Below are positions 1 through 8,036 of a stretch of DNA of 48,642 bases, one piece after another. The translations under genes and the position numbers were made by a program. The stretch lies in assembly GCA_046758065.1 (NCBI GenBank), contig JBHHZM010000004.1, forward strand, positions 1 to 48,642, read 5' to 3'. Numbering within the stretch: the first letter of the stretch is position 1; the number at the start of each line of letters is the position of its first letter. This stretch comes from JBHHZM01 sp046758065. GTDB taxonomy: Bacteria > Pseudomonadota > Alphaproteobacteria > JAAXGF01. The notes under the pieces were generated by a model. It was not told the origin of the DNA. It saw nothing but the letters and a program-made list of their open reading frames with translations, and did no database searches.

Positions 1-1
1 G

Positions 2-440
2 CTATGCGCGAAGCGAACTGATCCTTTCCTTGACCAACCATTCCCCATGTGAGTGATTGTGGATCGAGGCGTGGACCGAGGCGAATTTCTGCAGGGTCTT
101 CATGTCCCCGAACTTCGCCATCGCTCCCTCCCGTCGTCGGAACGGTTGGTGTGAGTTCTCGGCTCTGTTGTTGAGCCATCGTCCGCACTCCTGACGCTCC
201 ACGATTCCAAAGGCTTTCATCGCAGCAGCGTAAGACCGAAGCCGGCCCGTCACGATTGCCTTCGGCCGGCCATAACACTTCATCGCACGCTTCAGGAACC
301 CGAGCGCCGCTATGCGATCCCGGCGCTTCGTGGCAAAGACCTCGAGGACCTCACCTTCGTGATCCACGGCGCGCCAAAGGTAGTGTGTCTCGCCGTTGAT
401 CCTGACGAACACCTCGTCCAGATGCCATCGCCATTGCGAA
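2..440 (-). mobile_element. IS6-family transposase remnant (N-terminally truncated, catalytically dead)
   Basis: The reading frame carries the C-terminal DDE domain of an IS6-family transposase: a WRWHLDEVF block, then YLWRAVDHEGEVLE, and a C-terminal NNRAENSH block. Homology begins near position 440, and the N-terminal helix-turn-helix part is absent. There is no good start codon; a GTG at 412 lies inside the domain. The second catalytic aspartate, normally in a TDRLRSY block, is glycine here (TGRLRSY; codon GGC at 245-247), so the enzyme should be inactive. The first Asp (codon 416-418) and the Glu of RAENSH are kept. A TAG at 2-4 ends the frame slightly early. On its upstream side the fragment joins directly to a SCO1/SenC N-terminus. 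The family is well supported; how the junction formed is inference. Confidence 0.85.
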
Positions 441-444
441 TAGC

Positions 445-666
445 ATCGATGCTGCTGAATTTGCCGAGGAAGTCCTTGTCGGTGACGGCTCTTCCCCGAT
501 GATCCACGAGCGAAAACGGCCCGCGGTTGGCCGGCCGCGAGGTGGAATCAGTCCGCGGCTGATCGTGCGCCCAGGCGTGGGCGGGGCGGAACCGGTCCAA
601 CGGAGACACCGCAAGGACGCCGCCCAAGAAGGTCGCGACGGCGACGACGGTTAAACGCTTACCCAT
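445..666 (-). pseudogene. SCO1/SenC family copper-chaperone N-terminus, truncated by IS6 DNA
   Basis: From ATG 666 the frame encodes a signal-peptide-like N-terminus (MGKRLTVVAVATFLGGVLAV) and then GPFSLVDHRGRAVTDKDFLGKF, the opening of the thioredoxin-like fold of SCO1/SenC proteins. In the family this is followed by a W/F-x-x-VFFGYT stretch and a CxxxC copper site. Here homology stops near position 445-450 and the sequence runs into the transposase remnant, so the copper site and most of the domain are lost. The gene lies 53 bases downstream of the protoporphyrinogen oxidase on the same strand and was probably the last gene of that operon. SCO proteins deliver copper to cytochrome oxidases, which fits the respiratory cluster. 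Whether the rest survives beyond the window edge cannot be seen. Confidence 0.7.
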
Positions 667-719
667 GGCACGCCATACACTTGTTATCGCTGAATGTGCC
701 GACGACCATTCGCCCGCCG

Positions 720-2132
720 CTAGATGTGAGCTTTCAACAGGTTGTCCAACCGCCCCAACGGCGCCGCGACCACCCGCCGGTTTCTCGCGAGATAGGCGCC
801 AACCTCGGCGGCTGTTCCGTCCGCGACCGTCAGGCAGGCCGCCACCGAAGGCCCGGCGAAATAGTTGCCCGTTATGAACAGACCGGGCCGACGCCGATTC
901 GCGGCGTTCAGTTGCTCGACGAGTCCGCGATGACCGATTTTGTATTGCGGAATCCCGACCGGCCAGTGCCGCACGTTCGCGACCACGGGATCGCGTCGGG
1001 CCCCGATGAGATCACGAAACTCCTCCCGCGCCAAAGCGATCAGATCGGCGGCGGACAGGTGCGCGAAATGGGGCGTGCGGGCGCCACCGAAATAGCCGGC
1101 GACGGCAACATGACCGTCGGGCGCACGCCCTGGAAACATGGTCGATTGGAACTGGGCGCCCAAAAGGCTTCGACCCTCGTCCTCGGGCGTCAGAAAGCCG
1201 AGGCTGTCCAGGGGATGGCTGACGTCCCGACGGGCAAAACCGAGAAATACGACGGCCAAGGGTGGCGCTTGAATCCCGCCCGCCGCCGCCGCTGCTGCTG
1301 GATCCGGGGCTTCGAGCAATTGGGCGGCGACGTGCGGCTGTGTAGCGATCACAACCGCATCGGCGCTAAGCGATCCGGCATCACCGACGTCGATACGATA
1401 TCCGCCGGCACAAGGAGTGATCCGCCGAACGGTGACACCCGTCCGCACCGCCTTGTCGAGACGGCGGACGAGGGCGCGGGGGAGGGTCGCAATGCCCCGA
1501 CGCCAGGAAAAAAGACGACGCCCCGGCATCCGCCGGTTCTGACGGTATCGACGGACGAGACCCAACGATATGGAACCGTACTCCCGTTCCAGCTCCGTCA
1601 GCTTCGGGAAGACGGCAGAAACCGACAGCTCCGACGCTCGGCCTCCATAGATCCCGGCGACCAGGGGATCGATGACGCGTTCTGCGAACTCGCGGCCGAA
1701 GCGGCGGGTGCAGAACGCCGCGACGGTTTCCTCCGCACCCTCCGAGCGGCGGGGAATCGCGAACTCCGCCAGCATGCGCAGCCGGGCCGCACGCGAAAGA
1801 TATCCGGAGGTCAGGAACCCCAAGGGACCGATGGATATTCCTCGGAGCCACCCGCCGCCCACCAGGTATCGCCGGCGGACCTCGTCACCCAGGTCGCATC
1901 GCCCACGGTCGAGCCCGAGTGCCCGTGTCAGATCAACCGCCACCGGCATCGCCGCGTTCACCGTGCTCGGGCCGTGCTCCATCAGGAACCCGCCGAGATG
2001 TTCGGAGATCGCGTTCCCGCCGGGCGTGCGCTGCCTTTCAAGAACAACCACGTCATGTCCCCGTCGCTGGAGGTCGTAGGCCACCGCGAGGCCCGAAACG
2101 CCTCCCCCAACGATGACGACATCGGTCTTCAT
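720..2132 (-). CDS. hemY: Protoporphyrinogen oxidase, FAD-dependent (HemG/HemY type)
   Basis: About 470 residues. It oxidises protoporphyrinogen IX to protoporphyrin IX, the penultimate step of protoheme synthesis. An N-terminal Rossmann dinucleotide-binding motif is clear (GGGVSG at residues 9-14, followed by VVVLER), and the C-terminal FAD-binding block GNYFAGPSVAACL is typical of the oxygen-dependent PPOX family. The chosen ATG at 2132 has a purine-rich AAGGTGGAAGGG just upstream and overlaps the TAA of a 57-codon radical-SAM fragment (TAATG), suggesting translational coupling. A longer frame to 2237 would lack family similarity. Lying next to many heme proteins, the gene probably supports heme supply for this cluster (inference). 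It ends in TAG at 720. The family is sure; the exact substrate is not proven by sequence. Confidence 0.88.
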   Translation of the reverse strand: MKTDVVIVGGGVSGLAVAYDLQRRGHDVVVLERQRTPGGNAISEHLGGFLMEHGPSTVNAAMPVAVDLTRALGLDRGRCDLGDEVRRRYLVGGGWLRGISIGPLGFLTSGYLSRAARLRMLAEFAIPRRSEGAEETVAAFCTRRFGREFAERVIDPLVAGIYGGRASELSVSAVFPKLTELEREYGSISLGLVRRYRQNRRMPGRRLFSWRRGIATLPRALVRRLDKAVRTGVTVRRITPCAGGYRIDVGDAGSLSADAVVIATQPHVAAQLLEAPDPAAAAAAGGIQAPPLAVVFLGFARRDVSHPLDSLGFLTPEDEGRSLLGAQFQSTMFPGRAPDGHVAVAGYFGGARTPHFAHLSAADLIALAREEFRDLIGARRDPVVANVRHWPVGIPQYKIGHRGLVEQLNAANRRRPGLFITGNYFAGPSVAACLTVADGTAAEVGAYLARNRRVVAAPLGRLDNLLKAHI

Positions 2133-2305
2133 TACCCTTCCACCTTTTCCTCCGGCGACGGCCGGTCGGCGCCGGTGTCGGGAAAGGCGGAGGGGAACCG
2201 GCGACGCGTGCCGGCATCGAGATAGCAATGCGCGCACTTGAGATTGCAGCGCCGCGTCGGATTGAGCGCAACCAGGAACGGGGCCTCAACCGCTTTCGTC
2301 ATCAT
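2132..2305 (-). pseudogene. N-terminal remnant of a NirJ/AhbD-like radical SAM protein (57 codons)
   Basis: ATG ATG at 2305 opens a 57-residue frame that includes LNPTRRCNLKCAHCYLDAG. This is the CxxxCxxC [4Fe-4S]-binding start of radical SAM enzymes of the NirJ/AhbD type, used in heme d1 and siroheme-dependent heme synthesis. The full family is about 350-400 residues; here the frame ends after 57 codons, and its TAA overlaps the ATG of the protoporphyrinogen oxidase. No later radical SAM sequence is found, because the next gene begins at once. It therefore looks like an internal deletion that joined the N-terminus to the next gene, though a retained short iron-sulfur peptide cannot be excluded. 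Similarity to NirJ is by recall of the motif context, not by search. Confidence 0.7.
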
Positions 2306-2415
2306 TCCGAGGTCCCCTGCCGTCGGCCGGCGGTTGCTCGCCCCCCGTCATCGTCCGCGGCATCGATCTGCTGACATCGGCCACGGCAGCTTTCACGTTT
2401 TCCGCCTTCCGGGGG

Positions 2416-4560
2416 CTATGTGTAGAGCTGCGGATTGGCATCCGAATGGAAAGTGCCGGACCGTTCCCAGATATCGGTCGCCCGGTCGATGACCTCGCCG
2501 GTAACGGTGTCCTTCCCCATATCGCGGGCGCAGCGCTCCACCTCGAGGATGACCATGCCCCGGACAAACCCGGGGATGCGGTCGATCCGCCCGCGCGCCG
2601 TATCCTCCCACTTGAGCGTCATGCTCCGTTTCGCCGCGCCCGCGGCCCATTCCGCGTATTTCTCTTCCACGACTGCCGGCGTGATCGTCGTGACGTTGCA
2701 GCGCTGCGCAAAAACCTCGACGCGCTGGCGCGTCATGGTGCGCAGGAACCCCCCAGGAACCCTTTCCAGTCTCCGCTCGGCCTCGGGCGTCCAGGCGACG
2801 CGCGCGGATTCGGAGGACTCCCGGTCTGCGTCGCCGTCACCGCTGCCGTGCAGTTCGGCGAACGGGCAGGCGCTTGAGCGCTGCTCGCCGTTCGCGTCCG
2901 TGCCCTTGGCCGCCGAATGCGCCCCGCCGCCTTGCATGGCCTCTTCCATGGCCTGCTTTGACTGCGCGAGGCCGGCCTCTGCCAGCTCGAGAGTGATCTC
3001 CGCGATCCCCCGCTCGCGCGCGCTCGCCTCGATCCGCCGGCGGACCGAGCCGCGCACCATCTCGGGCACACGGGAAAGCCGAGCCAGGGCGGCAGCGCCC
3101 CAAACCGGCGCCGGCGCCGGCCCCTCGTCGAGGAACGGGCGAACGTGATCGGGCGTCACCGTCGGGGCGGCGGCGCGCCGGGCGCGCTTCTCGGCGCGCA
3201 GGCGGATGCTGGTCGACACCGCGGGATCGCCGGCCTTCGCCAGCAGGCGCGTCGCCTCGTCGGACCAGACCGGACCGTCCTCGGACTCGACCGAGCCGCC
3301 GCGCTCGGGGCAGAAGCGGCGGGTCGCCTCCTCGATCAGCGCCGAGGTGATGACGGTGTGGCCGCTCTCCTGGGCGAAGCGCAGGATGGCGATCCGGACC
3401 ATGTTGCGGGCCGTTTCCGGCACCCGTTCCATCCTGGCTTCGGCTTCCTCGGTCCAGGCGATGGTTTCGCGCGCCACGGCGTCGAGCGAGGGCGCATGGG
3501 TCGTTTGGCCGAACCAGATGTGGCACGGCGCCATGCGCAACAGGTTCTCGGCGTTGCCGCCGATATCGAGTTCGGGATCGGCGTGGACGCCGGTCTTGCC
3601 GACGAGCAGCAGACTGGCGTCGACCTTCCCGAGATAACGGCCGATCGCCTGATAGGGCTTGCCGTCGAGCAGCTCGCAGACGATCTCGGTGCCGTCCTCG
3701 GCGGCGACCGACCGCGCCAGTTCGAGATGGGACTGGTAGATTTTGGCGATCCCCGAATCGATGATCTTCTCGTGCAGCTTCTCCTGCTCCTTGAAGCGGA
3801 ACTGCCGGCCGGCCTCCTCGCTGAGGACGCCGGAGATCTTGTTGAAGGCGACGTAGTGGAAGTAGGGATCGTAGGAGGCCACCGCGTGCACTTCGCCGCC
3901 AAGCCGTCGCGACAGCCAGAGCGCCGTCTTGAGGGCGCCGAACGAGCGCGGCGAACCGTCGAGACCGACGACCAGCGGTCCGTCGCCGATGGCTCGCCCG
4001 GCGTCACGGATCACCAGCGCGTCGATCGGACACCGCCGGACCACGCGCTCGCAGACGGTGCCGACGGCACTTCCCGGCACCGCGCCGAGACCCAGCGCGC
4101 CGAGCGCCAGGAGATCGAAATCGCCGCTCGCGGCGGCCTCGACGATGCGGCGGTAGTTCTTGCCCTCCGGGCTCAGGTGCCGGTAGGGAACGCCCGCGTC
4201 CTCGCAGACGGCCGTGGCGCTGTCGTGATAGCTGTCGCTGATGATGGCGAGCCCCCGCGTGATGAGATCGTCGTGGACCTCGCGCTGGCGTTCCATCTCG
4301 GTTTCCTTGCGGTAACGCTCGGGCAGGCCGCCTTCCATCTGCCGGAAGCGGTTGTCGTGCAGCTTCGCGGCGTAGGCGTGAATGCCGGTAATGACACCGC
4401 CGGCAGTACCGACCAGACGTGTCGCCTCGCTCAACGCCCGGTTGGCGTGGTCCGAGGCGTCGAGGGCGACCAGGATGCGGTGGAGCAACACGGGAGACGT
4501 GTCGCCGGCCGTCGCTTGTTCCACCGCGGCTTCGTCCGGGACGGAAGTAGGTTTGGTCAT
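2416..4560 (-). CDS. Tandem universal-stress protein with five PCP_red-like repeats
   Basis: 714 residues, no signal peptide, predicted cytoplasmic. Residues about 25-185 and 194-350 are two UspA-type domains (ILVALDASDHANRA and LVVGLDGSPRSFGA starts). The rest holds five copies, at about 369-415, 432-475, 487-530, 590-636 and 650-695, of a W-x(5)-AE-x-R-x-x-R-x-P / V-R-x(6)-E-x-x-A-R / I-T-x-x-x-V-x-E pattern. This matches the small PCP_red domain found at the C-terminus of protochlorophyllide-reductase-like subunits and in stand-alone proteins near iron-sulfur or heme enzymes. Repeat 2 is the most divergent. The strong ribosome site GGAGGAACCGCC precedes ATG 4560. It follows the cytochrome module at a 127-base gap. 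Its function is unknown; a role in assembly or stress control of the respiratory complex is inference. Confidence 0.8.
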   Translation of the reverse strand: MTKPTSVPDEAAVEQATAGDTSPVLLHRILVALDASDHANRALSEATRLVGTAGGVITGIHAYAAKLHDNRFRQMEGGLPERYRKETEMERQREVHDDLITRGLAIISDSYHDSATAVCEDAGVPYRHLSPEGKNYRRIVEAAASGDFDLLALGALGLGAVPGSAVGTVCERVVRRCPIDALVIRDAGRAIGDGPLVVGLDGSPRSFGALKTALWLSRRLGGEVHAVASYDPYFHYVAFNKISGVLSEEAGRQFRFKEQEKLHEKIIDSGIAKIYQSHLELARSVAAEDGTEIVCELLDGKPYQAIGRYLGKVDASLLLVGKTGVHADPELDIGGNAENLLRMAPCHIWFGQTTHAPSLDAVARETIAWTEEAEARMERVPETARNMVRIAILRFAQESGHTVITSALIEEATRRFCPERGGSVESEDGPVWSDEATRLLAKAGDPAVSTSIRLRAEKRARRAAAPTVTPDHVRPFLDEGPAPAPVWGAAALARLSRVPEMVRGSVRRRIEASARERGIAEITLELAEAGLAQSKQAMEEAMQGGGAHSAAKGTDANGEQRSSACPFAELHGSGDGDADRESSESARVAWTPEAERRLERVPGGFLRTMTRQRVEVFAQRCNVTTITPAVVEEKYAEWAAGAAKRSMTLKWEDTARGRIDRIPGFVRGMVILEVERCARDMGKDTVTGEVIDRATDIWERSGTFHSDANPQLYT

Positions 4561-4687
4561 GGCGGTTCCTCCTTCGATCGGCTAACGCTCTAAGGGGTCG
4601 AGTCGAGTGCTCCGTAAAGCATGGGTGAACTCCCGTGTTTCGGTCGTGAGCATGGAACGGCGCGGAACCTGCTTCCCCTCGCCATCT

Positions 4688-4885
4688 TCAGCGCTCCCCC
4701 CAGATGGCGCCGAGGGCACAAAGAAACACGCCGACGCCGAGAAGAAGGACGGGGAAGTCCTCGACGGCGAGGCCGGCGCGCCACGACAGCATGCTGTCCA
4801 GCGCGCCCAGGAACAGGAGAACCACGCCGAACAATCGGATGATCGGGCCTTTCCTCGATCGTGCTTCACCCATTTCCGCCGCCAT
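4688..4885 (-). CDS. Small two-helix membrane protein
   Basis: 65 residues with two hydrophobic segments (about 16-34 and 42-61) separated by SWRAGLAVEDFP; both termini are charged. ATG 4885 lies one base after the TGA of the preceding EB_dh cytochrome (TGACATG), so the two genes are almost certainly co-translated. I do not recognise a family. By position it is the last gene of module 2 and could be a small subunit or assembly factor of that complex. Module 1 has no counterpart at the same place. Confidence 0.72.
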   Translation of the reverse strand: MAAEMGEARSRKGPIIRLFGVVLLFLGALDSMLSWRAGLAVEDFPVLLLGVGVFLCALGAIWGER

Positions 4886-4886
4886 G

Positions 4887-6434
4887 TCAGGCCTCCCCGG
4901 CTCGCGACCGGGTCGCGCTTCGCGCCCAGAGGAGTTCCGCCCCGAGGATCAGCAGGGCGACCACGACGGCGGCTATGGTGGGACGGGCTCCGCCCGCCGG
5001 GGCCAACAGCAACCAGTACCAGGTGGTAAAGGTGTGCCTCGTTCCCTTTTCGCCGTTGCTGCCGTCCCAGTTGAAGAAAGCGATGGGAATGAACCGGCCT
5101 TCCTCGAACTGAAGGTCCTCGCTGGCCTCGCCAGTCCTGAGCGGTCGTTTCATCACAACCCGCCAAGTGCCGTCCTTGTAGCTGCCCGTGGCCGTGAGCC
5201 CGACCGCGCTGGCATCCCGCTCTCGTTGATCGTCGATCCCACTGGCGTTCCACAGGGTTACGCCGGCAGGCCGTTCCGTGGTGCCGCTGCGCCAGCGCCA
5301 GAGGTTCACCGGCTTGGCGGCGTCGCCCATCAGGAAGTATGGTTTTTCCATCCCCTCCGGGATGACGATGGGGAACTGGACGGCAATGGCGTCCTCGCCT
5401 ATTTCCCCTTCGGCGATGCTCTCCGCTTTCGCGTCGCCCGGGATGCTCTTGGTGCGGTCGTCCCATTCGAGAAGGAAGGCGATTTCCCTGTCGTTGTAAA
5501 GCGCGCGCGCGGTGACGGTGTCGTTGGCCGCCGTGAAAAACCGCTCCTTGGCAACGATCTGGGGCACCAGGAAGAAGGTTGAGGCACGACCCTGCTGCCA
5601 AGCGGGGTCGTCCGGCGATGCGGGCGGATCGCCATCGATTCTGGCCGCCTTGATTACGGTATTCTCGGCCCGGACCACCTTTTCGGACTTTGCCAGCGAG
5701 GCCACGTAGTTGGCCACGTGCCAACGATCTTCGACGCTCAGTTTCTTCTTGCTCCTGGGATCGGCGAAGGACGGCATTTGGGTGCCGGGAATGCCGACCG
5801 AGATGCGGGTGAAGACGTCTCTCGGGTCGTTGCTTGCCCGAAAAGTCCAGGGTTTGGTCAGATTGCGCGGCCAGGTTCGCGCGCCATTGTCGTCCTTCAG
5901 CTTCTTGATCGCATCGCCCTTGCCCTCCCGACCATGGCATTCGGCACACCTGTCGCCGTCGTGGAACAGTTCTCTCCCCTTCGCGATACTCTCGGGCGAC
6001 GATTCGATCTGGGCCCCGTAGTCCACCTGCTGACTCGGTTTCTCCTCGTCCAGGCCGGAAAAGATCTTGATGAAGGCGATCACGTCCCACATGTCCCGTT
6101 CGGACAGCGTATCGCCCCACCCCGGCATGGCCGTACCCGGCATGCCGTTTCGAATCATGCGCAACAAGTCCTCGTCATTGGGCACCATATCGTCGAATCC
6201 GGTGGTCTTGAACTTGTACTGGCCGCTCGTGAAGTCCCTTGGCGGTGGGTTCAGGCGCTCCTCGGCGGGGCCCAAGCCGTCCCCTTCTTCGCCATGACAC
6301 TGTTGGCAACGCTTGAGGTAGATTTTCTCTCCTCGGTCCGCGTCGCCCGGTTTGGCCGCCGCCGGGACGACAATCAACATTCCGGCGACCGCCGCCGACA
6401 AAACCACGTTCGCGCGACCTGGAATCGCCATCAT
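4887..6434 (-). CDS. Diheme cytochrome c with C-terminal EB_dh-like domain and tail anchor (module 2)
   Basis: 515 residues. A Sec signal (residues 1-27, ending in AAA) precedes two class-I cytochrome c domains with CQQCH at 43-47 and CAECH at 163-167. Roughly residues 250-470 match the ethylbenzene-dehydrogenase/NxrC-type gamma-subunit fold, with VTARALYNDREIAFLLEWDD and a late DGSNGEKGTRHTFTTWYWLLL block; in that family this domain binds heme b. A single helix near 485-505 should anchor it, with the heme domains in the periplasm. The start ATGATG overlaps the TGA of the upstream monoheme cytochrome. It is paralogous to 11675-13393 and to the second part of 18692-20863. No molybdenum catalytic partner is encoded here, so it probably transfers electrons inside a membrane complex (inference). 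Confidence 0.87.
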   Translation of the reverse strand: MMAIPGRANVVLSAAVAGMLIVVPAAAKPGDADRGEKIYLKRCQQCHGEEGDGLGPAEERLNPPPRDFTSGQYKFKTTGFDDMVPNDEDLLRMIRNGMPGTAMPGWGDTLSERDMWDVIAFIKIFSGLDEEKPSQQVDYGAQIESSPESIAKGRELFHDGDRCAECHGREGKGDAIKKLKDDNGARTWPRNLTKPWTFRASNDPRDVFTRISVGIPGTQMPSFADPRSKKKLSVEDRWHVANYVASLAKSEKVVRAENTVIKAARIDGDPPASPDDPAWQQGRASTFFLVPQIVAKERFFTAANDTVTARALYNDREIAFLLEWDDRTKSIPGDAKAESIAEGEIGEDAIAVQFPIVIPEGMEKPYFLMGDAAKPVNLWRWRSGTTERPAGVTLWNASGIDDQRERDASAVGLTATGSYKDGTWRVVMKRPLRTGEASEDLQFEEGRFIPIAFFNWDGSNGEKGTRHTFTTWYWLLLAPAGGARPTIAAVVVALLILGAELLWARSATRSRAGEA

Positions 6435-7198
6435 TCCTGCTCCCACGATCGCGGACGGTGGCCGGTGTAGTCGTATAGGAACAGGATCACCTTCCAAATC
6501 TGGTCCTCGTTCAGGAAGTTTTGCCAGACCGGCATCGAGGAGATCCAAGGCGCCGCTTCCTTGGGCAGACCCGGACCGCCCGTGGAAATGCGCCAGAACA
6601 AGTACGACTCCTGTAACTGTGCTATGGTCCCGATATCCTGGAAATTAAGGGGCGTTGGATTCAGCCCGACGGCGAAGGGGCCCTTACCGTCGAGTTTGTC
6701 GCCGTGGCAATACTGGCAATTGCGGACGTAGATTTTCGCGCCTTCCGCCACCAGTTCGGCGAACCGCTCGGGCTCCGCCTTCTCGAGCTTGCGATAGGGG
6801 TTCTCGAGCTTCAGGAGATTGACGCGCTTACCGAAAATCTCCGCGGTTGTCGGCGGCGCAGGGTGGATCGATCGCAACTCCACGGGAGCCTCGAAACTGG
6901 GTTGCATCCAGAGGTAGGTGAGAGCTCCCGCCACCACCGGCAAGACGGCGAAGACCGCGTTGCGCAGCAACCTTTGGGACGGGTCCTCCACCAACGCCTT
7001 GATCGGCGCCACCAATTCGCGGGTCCGTTCCTCCTCATAGGTAAAGGTCATGAAGACGCCGGCGGCGATAAAAAACATGTACATGACAAGCAGGCTCGAC
7101 GGGATCACCGCATCGAGCAGGATGTCGAATACGACGACGAGCCCGAAATACATTCCGACCAAGATCAAAACGGCCTGAAGTAGTCGCGGTATCCTCAT
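6431..7198 (-). CDS. Membrane-anchored monoheme cytochrome c, three helices (module 2)
   Basis: 255 residues. Hydrophobic segments lie at about 8-25, 33-53 and 81-97, followed by a periplasmic class-I cytochrome c domain with CQYCH at 161-165. A later GGPGLPKEAAPWISSMP block probably supplies the distal methionine. ATG 7198 is preferred over an upstream TTG at 7207. The 3' end overlaps the next cytochrome gene by four bases (ATGA). It is a paralog of 13393-14361, and its cytochrome part matches the first cytochrome domain of the fused triheme protein at 18692-20863. The family is not one I can name; an electron-transfer subunit next to the CydA-like protein is the likely role. Confidence 0.85.
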   Translation of the reverse strand: MRIPRLLQAVLILVGMYFGLVVVFDILLDAVIPSSLLVMYMFFIAAGVFMTFTYEEERTRELVAPIKALVEDPSQRLLRNAVFAVLPVVAGALTYLWMQPSFEAPVELRSIHPAPPTTAEIFGKRVNLLKLENPYRKLEKAEPERFAELVAEGAKIYVRNCQYCHGDKLDGKGPFAVGLNPTPLNFQDIGTIAQLQESYLFWRISTGGPGLPKEAAPWISSMPVWQNFLNEDQIWKVILFLYDYTGHRPRSWEQE

Positions 7199-7211
7199 TG
7201 CCGCCAATCCC

Positions 7212-8030
7212 TCACTTCATCCCGGCGAGGAAATCGACGAGGATTTCCAGTTCCCCGGCGTAGATCTGTTCGCCCAAATCAGCGGGCATCATGTCCGACT
7301 CGAAGCCTTCCGTGATCTCAGCGTTGGGGTCGAGGATGGACTGTCTGAGGAAGGTCTTGTCCCGCCGAGCCCCGACCGTGGTGAGATCGGGACCGACGTC
7401 ACCGCCTTCGCCCGTGATCTTGTGACAGACCTCGCAGTTGAACTCGGCCATGATTTTCCGCGGATCGGTGAGGGCGACCCGTTGTTTGCCCTCGTCCTCC
7501 TCTTGCTCTTCGTCCGCGGCTTCCGAATCGGTCGGTATTTCCACGGTGACCTCGGCGCCGGCGCTGTCTTGCAGAAAGGCAATCACCGCCTTGATCTCGA
7601 CGTCGCTCAGGCCGATGGCGCCCATGGACACGTTGGGCATGGGGCTGACGGTGTCGTCGGAGCCCTTCTTGCCAAAACCCGCCACCACGTAGGCCGAGGG
7701 CTCGACCATGGATTCCCGCAGGTACGTTTCGACATCGGTGGCCGCGCCCGTGTAGCGGGGATCGGACAGCCGCTTCGGCACGACCTGGGCGACGTCGTCC
7801 AGCATCGGCGCCCGGCCGAGGGAATTGTGGCAGAGCGTACAGTTTCCCCTTCCGTTGAAGATCTTCTCGCCGAGGGCGACGAAGCGATCCATGGTCATGG
7901 AGCCCAGATCGAGCTTTTCCGCCTTCGGCGGCGGCGCCGGTTCGATCTGGGGAATCCCGAAATTGGAAAACCCCGCGAAGAAGGCAATGGTGAAAAGCGC
8001 GAATCCGGTGACAATGAGGAGTTGTCGCAT
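7212..8030 (-). CDS. Diheme c-type cytochrome, membrane-tethered (module 2)
   Basis: 272 residues. An N-terminal hydrophobic segment (3-24) acts as an uncleaved anchor or signal. Two cytochrome c domains follow, with CTLCH at 64-68 and CEVCH at 199-203, separated by an acidic linker rich in E and D (about 168-183). The second domain has the GEGGDVGPDLTTVGARR pattern of class-I cytochromes that also occur fused to oxidase subunits. ATG 8030 starts six bases after the stop of the CydA-like gene. It is the equivalent of 14378-15355 in module 1, with the same order of anchor, heme, long insert, heme. It probably carries electrons between periplasmic cytochromes and the membrane subunit (inference). 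Confidence 0.87.
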   Translation of the reverse strand: MRQLLIVTGFALFTIAFFAGFSNFGIPQIEPAPPPKAEKLDLGSMTMDRFVALGEKIFNGRGNCTLCHNSLGRAPMLDDVAQVVPKRLSDPRYTGAATDVETYLRESMVEPSAYVVAGFGKKGSDDTVSPMPNVSMGAIGLSDVEIKAVIAFLQDSAGAEVTVEIPTDSEAADEEQEEDEGKQRVALTDPRKIMAEFNCEVCHKITGEGGDVGPDLTTVGARRDKTFLRQSILDPNAEITEGFESDMMPADLGEQIYAGELEILVDFLAGMK

Positions 8031-8036
8031 GGCCGC

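Noticed and set aside
2286..2396. 36-codon frame with GTG start and a good purine-rich site (GGAAGGCGGAAAAC) upstream of the radical SAM remnant
   Set aside because: Codon use is poor and the peptide has no features; it could be a leader peptide but evidence is too thin.
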